A stretch of DNA of 64,000 nucleotides from Lutraria lutraria (Eukaryota; Mollusca; Bivalvia; Venerida; Mactridae), in assembly GCA_964023205.1 (NCBI GenBank), contig OZ026842.1, positions 36,285,501 to 36,349,500 of the forward strand, given 5' to 3'. The position numbers and the translations under genes were made by a program. The notes below the pieces were generated by a model. The model saw only the letters and a list, made by a program, of their open reading frames with translations, searched no databases and was not told the origin of the DNA. Positions 59,280-64,000 of the stretch are shown here, in pieces (position 1 is the first letter of the stretch; each line of letters begins with the position of its first letter).

Positions 59280-59900
59280 TACGGCCCTAGCATACAGTTA
59301 TTTTTTTTAATTTCTTATTTTTATATATCAAATTAAAGATAAAGCTCTCAGCTTTCAGAAAATGAAATGTATTGTAAATATATTTCATATATCTTATTAG
59401 GAAGTATGTTTTTGATCGATGGGAACTTCAATTTTCAATAAAAATATTATTTTTGGATTCGAAATCCACGGCCCTAGGGTCTTATTTTTTTCCAACTAAT
59501 TTTTATAACATCCCGATAAAGCTAAAGCTCTCAGCTTTCAGAAAATGTCAACTTTATGAAAATTGGTTGATGATAAATATGTCTTTGCATATTTCAAAGC
59601 TGCACAAAGTTTTAAAAAAATATTCGCAAATATTTTTTGGTTCGAATTCCACGGCACTAGGGTCTAATTTTAGGAAATATGTTTTTGATCGAGGAGAACA
59701 CCAGTTTTCGCAAGGAATTGTATACATACATATATGTATGTAAGTTCTTGGTTTTCAATAGAAAATACAGCTAATTTTTGGGTTCGAATTATTTTTCAAC
59801 TTATTTCTATTTTTATTGCTTCATGATAAAGCTAAAGCTCTCAGCTTTCAGAAAATGTTAACCTTTTGAAAATAGGTTCAGAGTAAAATACTTTTTTTGT
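59280..59900. repeat. Tandem units of about 180-310 bp upstream of GFM1
   Basis: Three units share AAGCTCTCAGCTTTCAGAAA (near 59342, 59525 and 59835), a TTACGGCCCTAG or CACGGCCCTAGGG block, and TATGTTTTTGATCGA. The spacing between copies is 183 and 310 bases. The array starts about 180 bases upstream of the GFM1 ATG. Confidence 0.85.
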
Positions 59901-59904
59901 CGTT

Positions 59905-61240
59905 CAAACTTGGGCAAAGATTCTGTTTGGTCGTGTTAATTGCATTTAATAATCAGACTGTTAATTGTCACTTTTTTAAAGCGTGTAGTCAGATCTTACG
60001 ATCACCGATCAGTAGTAAGATATATATCACTTTTTGGTATTAAAATTACTAAAGTTAATGTAAAGTACATGTAATAACAAAATCAATGAACAAATTTACT
60101 GTTTATTGATCATCAATTACAAAAAGGAATCAGACATACAAATGTATATACAAAAAGAAACATGCACAAAACATAGATGTTTACAGAGGAAACAAATTAT
60201 ACAAAACAGAAATATTAACAGAAATAATAACAGAGACGACAAATTATCAAGAACATGAATAATAATATAGCAGACAAAACATAAATATCAAAGTAGCAGA
60301 CAAATTAAACAAAACAGAAATAAAAATAGAACAGGCAAATCGTACATAACAGAAATAATCGCGATATATCATCAATAAGCATGGCATGGAATAATTTTTT
60401 ATCAGCACTATGGTTTTCTTTCTCCTATACAACACGTTGATTGACGGCGGTCTTAACTTGAATTGTTCAAATAAATGGCCGAAGGCAATTGCATTGCTGA
60501 TTGCCATAAATGTTACAATGCATGCACAGTCAACCAATGAATGGCTTCGCATGCCGAAAAACTCAGGCGATACCAAATTACCGCGGCCAAGGTTTTCCAA
60601 TAAAGGGAAACAATCCAATTAACTGGGCATACTTAACTATTGTGTAAACTAAGGGAAATTATTCTTGCTAAACTTCTTGGATTCTTGCACATGGCGACAT
60701 GCGTTTTAATTGCTTGTATATTTTTTTAATTCTAACATGATGTGCAAGGCCACGGGACATTCTGTGATACAGCAGTAGTCATTAACAATGCTTATTATTG
60801 CGTGCTGATTCTTTATTATTCGACATCAAGACAAATGCATAGGAATACAATTGTATCACACAAAGAATAAAGAATTGTATTACCCGATTGGTAACCATAA
60901 TAATGTCATGGACGCATATTAATGCTAGGTTCCCACTGTCGTGCAATCTGCTACGAACGCCACGATTGATCTTTTGGGTGATAATTGTTTTTAAACTTCA
61001 TCTTAGCGGTCGTACTTTTGTGCTTGTTTTCTTCTAGTCAGAGTCTTATTTACATCTTTCTTATGGCAGTTTTTAGACGAAAGTCAAGATCAGCAACCCC
61101 TTCACAGCTTTTAATAAGGTATTTTAAACTTGTCTTTAATTCTTATGCATACTTATATCAATTTGTGATACTTTTCTGACATGCATATGATATAGATAAC
61201 TGTGATGTGATTTTATATTTATTACCATGTGTCTTTCTTA
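59905..61240. other. No gene seen
   Basis: AT-rich. 60120-60360 is a degenerate A-rich stretch with many ACAAAACAGAAAT variants. Open frames near 60250-60620 on both strands overlap one another and show no recognisable domain. Confidence 0.4.
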
Positions 61241-61249
61241 CAGGTTTTG

Positions 61250-61425
61250 TAAAGGTTGCAATATATCAACAGTCTTTCTCCTAATTATTGCATGTATATA
61301 ACACTTTAATTGTATTTTGTCGGTCAATAGCTATATATATATATACATAGCTAATGTTATTTTGTTATACTCAAACCGACTATAAATAAAATATTGTATC
61401 TAGTATCTTGTATCTTTCGTATCTG
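61250..61425 (+). mobile_element. Possible LINE 3' tail
   Basis: AAATAAAATATTGTATC is followed by imperfect TTGTATC repeats, a pattern common at LINE 3' termini. No coding part was recognised upstream. Confidence 0.35.
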
Positions 61426-61429
61426 ATCA

Positions 61430-63635
61430 GGTTTGGATAAGAGGTAATGCGAGTTGATACATTCATGTATGATTTGTGCTACGATACGATCCTTCCGTAC
61501 AGGTTTGTGTTTTGGTAAAATTCACAGTGCACCCTTTGCATCAGAATATGTTACTGATGTTCTTTTTGATTTACATAAGTTGAATTAAAGATGTGTATAA
61601 TTATCCACAAGTTATGCTTGATTTCTAAGTATTGTAGCATTGAGTTTATTGTGTATTTTTATGAGCAGCAATGACGACAATCTCATCATTAGTTACCATT
61701 CTTCCTTCTTTACTTCGACTTTGTTGTTCCTCATAATGTATATAATTACATGTATTATTTCATACATGTTCGAATATATTAGTATGTATTTGTACTTTGT
61801 ATGCAAACTTATTTTGTTCTGTCCACAAAATATAGTTGCCAAATCATTTTTCAGAGCGAACCAGTTTGTTGCCTAGGCGATATTGAGTAAACATTGTGCA
61901 GTAAGATCACCAGAGAACCCATAAGTTACATCCTTGGAATTTGTATCTACAAGTAATGGTTCTGTTGGTAAACCATAGATAATATTGATACTAGAAATTG
62001 GCTGCAAAAAAACTTATGTTGATGAAATAAGTTGTAATTCACAACAAAACCATTCTTTTTTAAAGATTATTTTACTTTTTTGGCAACAAACCCATGACAA
62101 TATGTGTAAATACGGAATGAATGCCTAGAAACAGATCTTGAATGATACGAATATATCGAATATATCACAATAATTATTACACATTGCAAATAGCGATAGA
62201 TATACATATTCTCCAGTGACGTCAGCGTAAAAGAAAATATTTACAAAAAAAAACTATCAAGACTTAATAACAAAAGTATTGATTTTATCTCAAGTAACTT
62301 GACAAAAATATTTCCCCATGTTGCTTCTATTTAATTTAAACAACCTAATTTGAAAAAAGACGCAGGCATTTATACATACATGAATATAGACCAATAAACG
62401 AATTCAATTTCATGCACGTGAGAGCGGTCTACAGTAATTCATATTGACTGTAAAAGTTTGGGTATTCAAGTACGAAGAGAAACTACATGTAATAGTATTT
62501 ATCTGTGATAAACAGATACTTTTTAAAAAAAACTACTTTTCATTTCATTAATAACTTGCAAATACAGTGCAACATCTGTTACCTCTCCAAAGCAACACCC
62601 TTTGTGGGCAGGAAAATTATGCTGTTGTTTAGAGATTGTTGCTCTAGAATTAAATCGTACAACGGGAAAAAGCATGATGTTGTAGAAGAGAAGTAGATGC
62701 TCAAAAGAGGGTCGCTCTGGAGAGGTTGCAATGTATTCAATTAGAATGACAACAAAAGTATTAACAACTTCTAAAAGAATATACATGTACATATACATGG
62801 AGAAATGTTGGTTGTTTCACAATTTCTAGCGACACACAATATCGTATTTGACTGTTCTTGTTGAACACAAGCACAATTCATGATTAGACACACTTGTTCA
62901 GTCCTAAATCCCACAATGGACGTGCAATACATAATTAAGTTTGTATTACTTTGTATATTTCCATCAGTAAAGTCACACTGTTAAATTTATTTCAGTCGCT
63001 ATGTTGCAATCCTCAATCCATTTATCAAATTTTGTAAAGTTCTCCATTCTCCGACCAAATCTTTAAATATGTAGAATTATATTCATCACATCAGAACATG
63101 ATCAAACTAAGAGGTCAGTGTTTTACTATTTTCTGTATTCTACCCATATCCAGTGATGCAGGATCACGTTATCAATGAGTTGTGTACTCTGTCCATTGTT
63201 CAATTAATCACCATTGCTGTTTCAAACAGTCCTGGAGTTTGTATCTCAAAAGATTCTTTCTGAAATTTAGAATAATGTCATTAATGCTGATAGATTATAA
63301 TAAACAATTTTACTCTCTGTCCAGAGTTATCGTTCCTACCCTGACATATAAAAACCTCACAAACACTTTAAAAATACAGCTCCCAGTGTATCATATCAGT
63401 TAAAGAGTTTCTATTTGATTCTATTTAGGTTTTGAATTTCTTGACAAAATAAATATTTGATATTGAATTTACCTGATAGCGTTCTCTGTACTTATCAGCT
63501 TGGTACTAAATCTTCAACTTTGTGATAGACAATAACCTCTCTTCATCATGTTTGTCTTGAAATCACACCAAGCCGTACCTGGAAAGCATACAATAACAAT
63601 AAGATATTAACCAGAATTATTACGTAATTGACAAT
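61430..63635. other. No gene seen
   Basis: AT-rich DNA without a recognisable exon, RNA gene or strong repeat. Open frames are short and unrelated to known families as far as I can tell. Confidence 0.4.
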
Positions 63636-63639
63636 CAGA

Positions 63640-64000
63640 CAAACTCCTTGATGAATCAGAAAATCCGTAGTTTGCAGTACTGAACTATAGACTCGTCAGT
63701 GAGTAACAAGATTTACAAGACAAACTCCAGACTCATAAAAATGAACAACACTACAAGACATGCCACAAAAAACGCACCCGTGATATTCATGTCTTGCAGG
63801 AATGTCTCCTTATAAAGTGAGAACATTGGACGGCAGAGATGAAATCCAGGTTTATCAGTGAGACATGACCTGCAGATATGAACTCCCAAATCATCAATCA
63901 GTTTGTGGGCTGCATTTATGTACCCTAGATTCGTCAGCAAGAACGTGGGCTGCAGACATGAACTCCTAACTTACTAGTGAGATCAAGAGGATTTACTCCA
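63640..64000. repeat. Degenerate tandem repeat, unit about 40 bp, reaching the window edge
   Basis: Units with the order GCAGAxATGAACTCC, then an ATTCGTCAGxxAG-like block, then TGGGCTGC recur four or more times between 63820 and 64000. More diverged copies start near 63640. The array continues beyond the window. Confidence 0.7.

Noticed and set aside
60247..60622. Opposite-strand open frames of 123 and 70 codons
   Set aside because: They occupy the same bases on both strands, have biased composition and no recognisable domain or splice partners.

Overview
The window looks like nuclear DNA of an invertebrate animal, most likely a bivalve mollusc. It is AT-rich, its genes have many short exons split by repeat-filled introns, and it carries several families of short interspersed and inverted-repeat elements of the kind common in bivalve genomes. 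The species is an inference; no sequence search was run.

Two complete conserved genes were assembled exon by exon by translating across GT-AG introns. On the + strand, 16276-42789 encodes the catalytic subunit of DNA polymerase alpha (POLA1; 40 coding exons, 1483 residues). On the - strand, 59098-46315 encodes the mitochondrial elongation factor G1 (GFM1; 19 coding exons, 747 residues). They are convergent, with their 3' ends facing each other across about 3.5 kb. They are not functionally coupled: one starts DNA replication in the nucleus, the other drives translocation on mitochondrial ribosomes.

Layout. 1-6.8 kb: no recognisable gene; two perfect palindromes, a tRNA-like SINE, and a TIR element with a second element inside it. 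6.8-10.2 kb: inverted arrays of a GGATCC-rich unit of about 200 bp flanking a decayed LINE. 10.27-10.54 kb: a cluster of hairpins. 10.6-14.2 kb: a large inverted duplication of a promoter/first-exon/second-exon segment, now a pseudogene. 14.7-15.1 kb: a hAT-type transposase C-terminus with a one-base frameshift. 16.2-43.9 kb: POLA1, with an E2F-like site 13 bases before the ATG and introns full of TA-flanked miniature elements, an 18-bp minisatellite, a nested 1-kb element and other repeats. 42.79-43.2 kb: a 32-bp tandem array directly after the POLA1 stop, carrying an ATTGG (CCAAT-box) in nearly every unit. 44.07-44.89 kb: second copy of an approximately 0.8-kb repeat also present in POLA1 intron 8. 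46.3-59.1 kb: GFM1, with a 15-copy 43-bp array in its last intron. 59.1-64 kb: tandem repeats, LINE tails and no recognisable gene.

I see no CRISPR array, prokaryotic-type operon, viral gene or clear new multi-gene system. The most unusual material is structural: the compound inverted-repeat block at 6.8-15.1 kb, the nested transposon insertions whose order can be read, and the periodic CCAAT array in the POLA1 3' UTR. Splice sites and reading frames were read by eye; transcript ends are not known.
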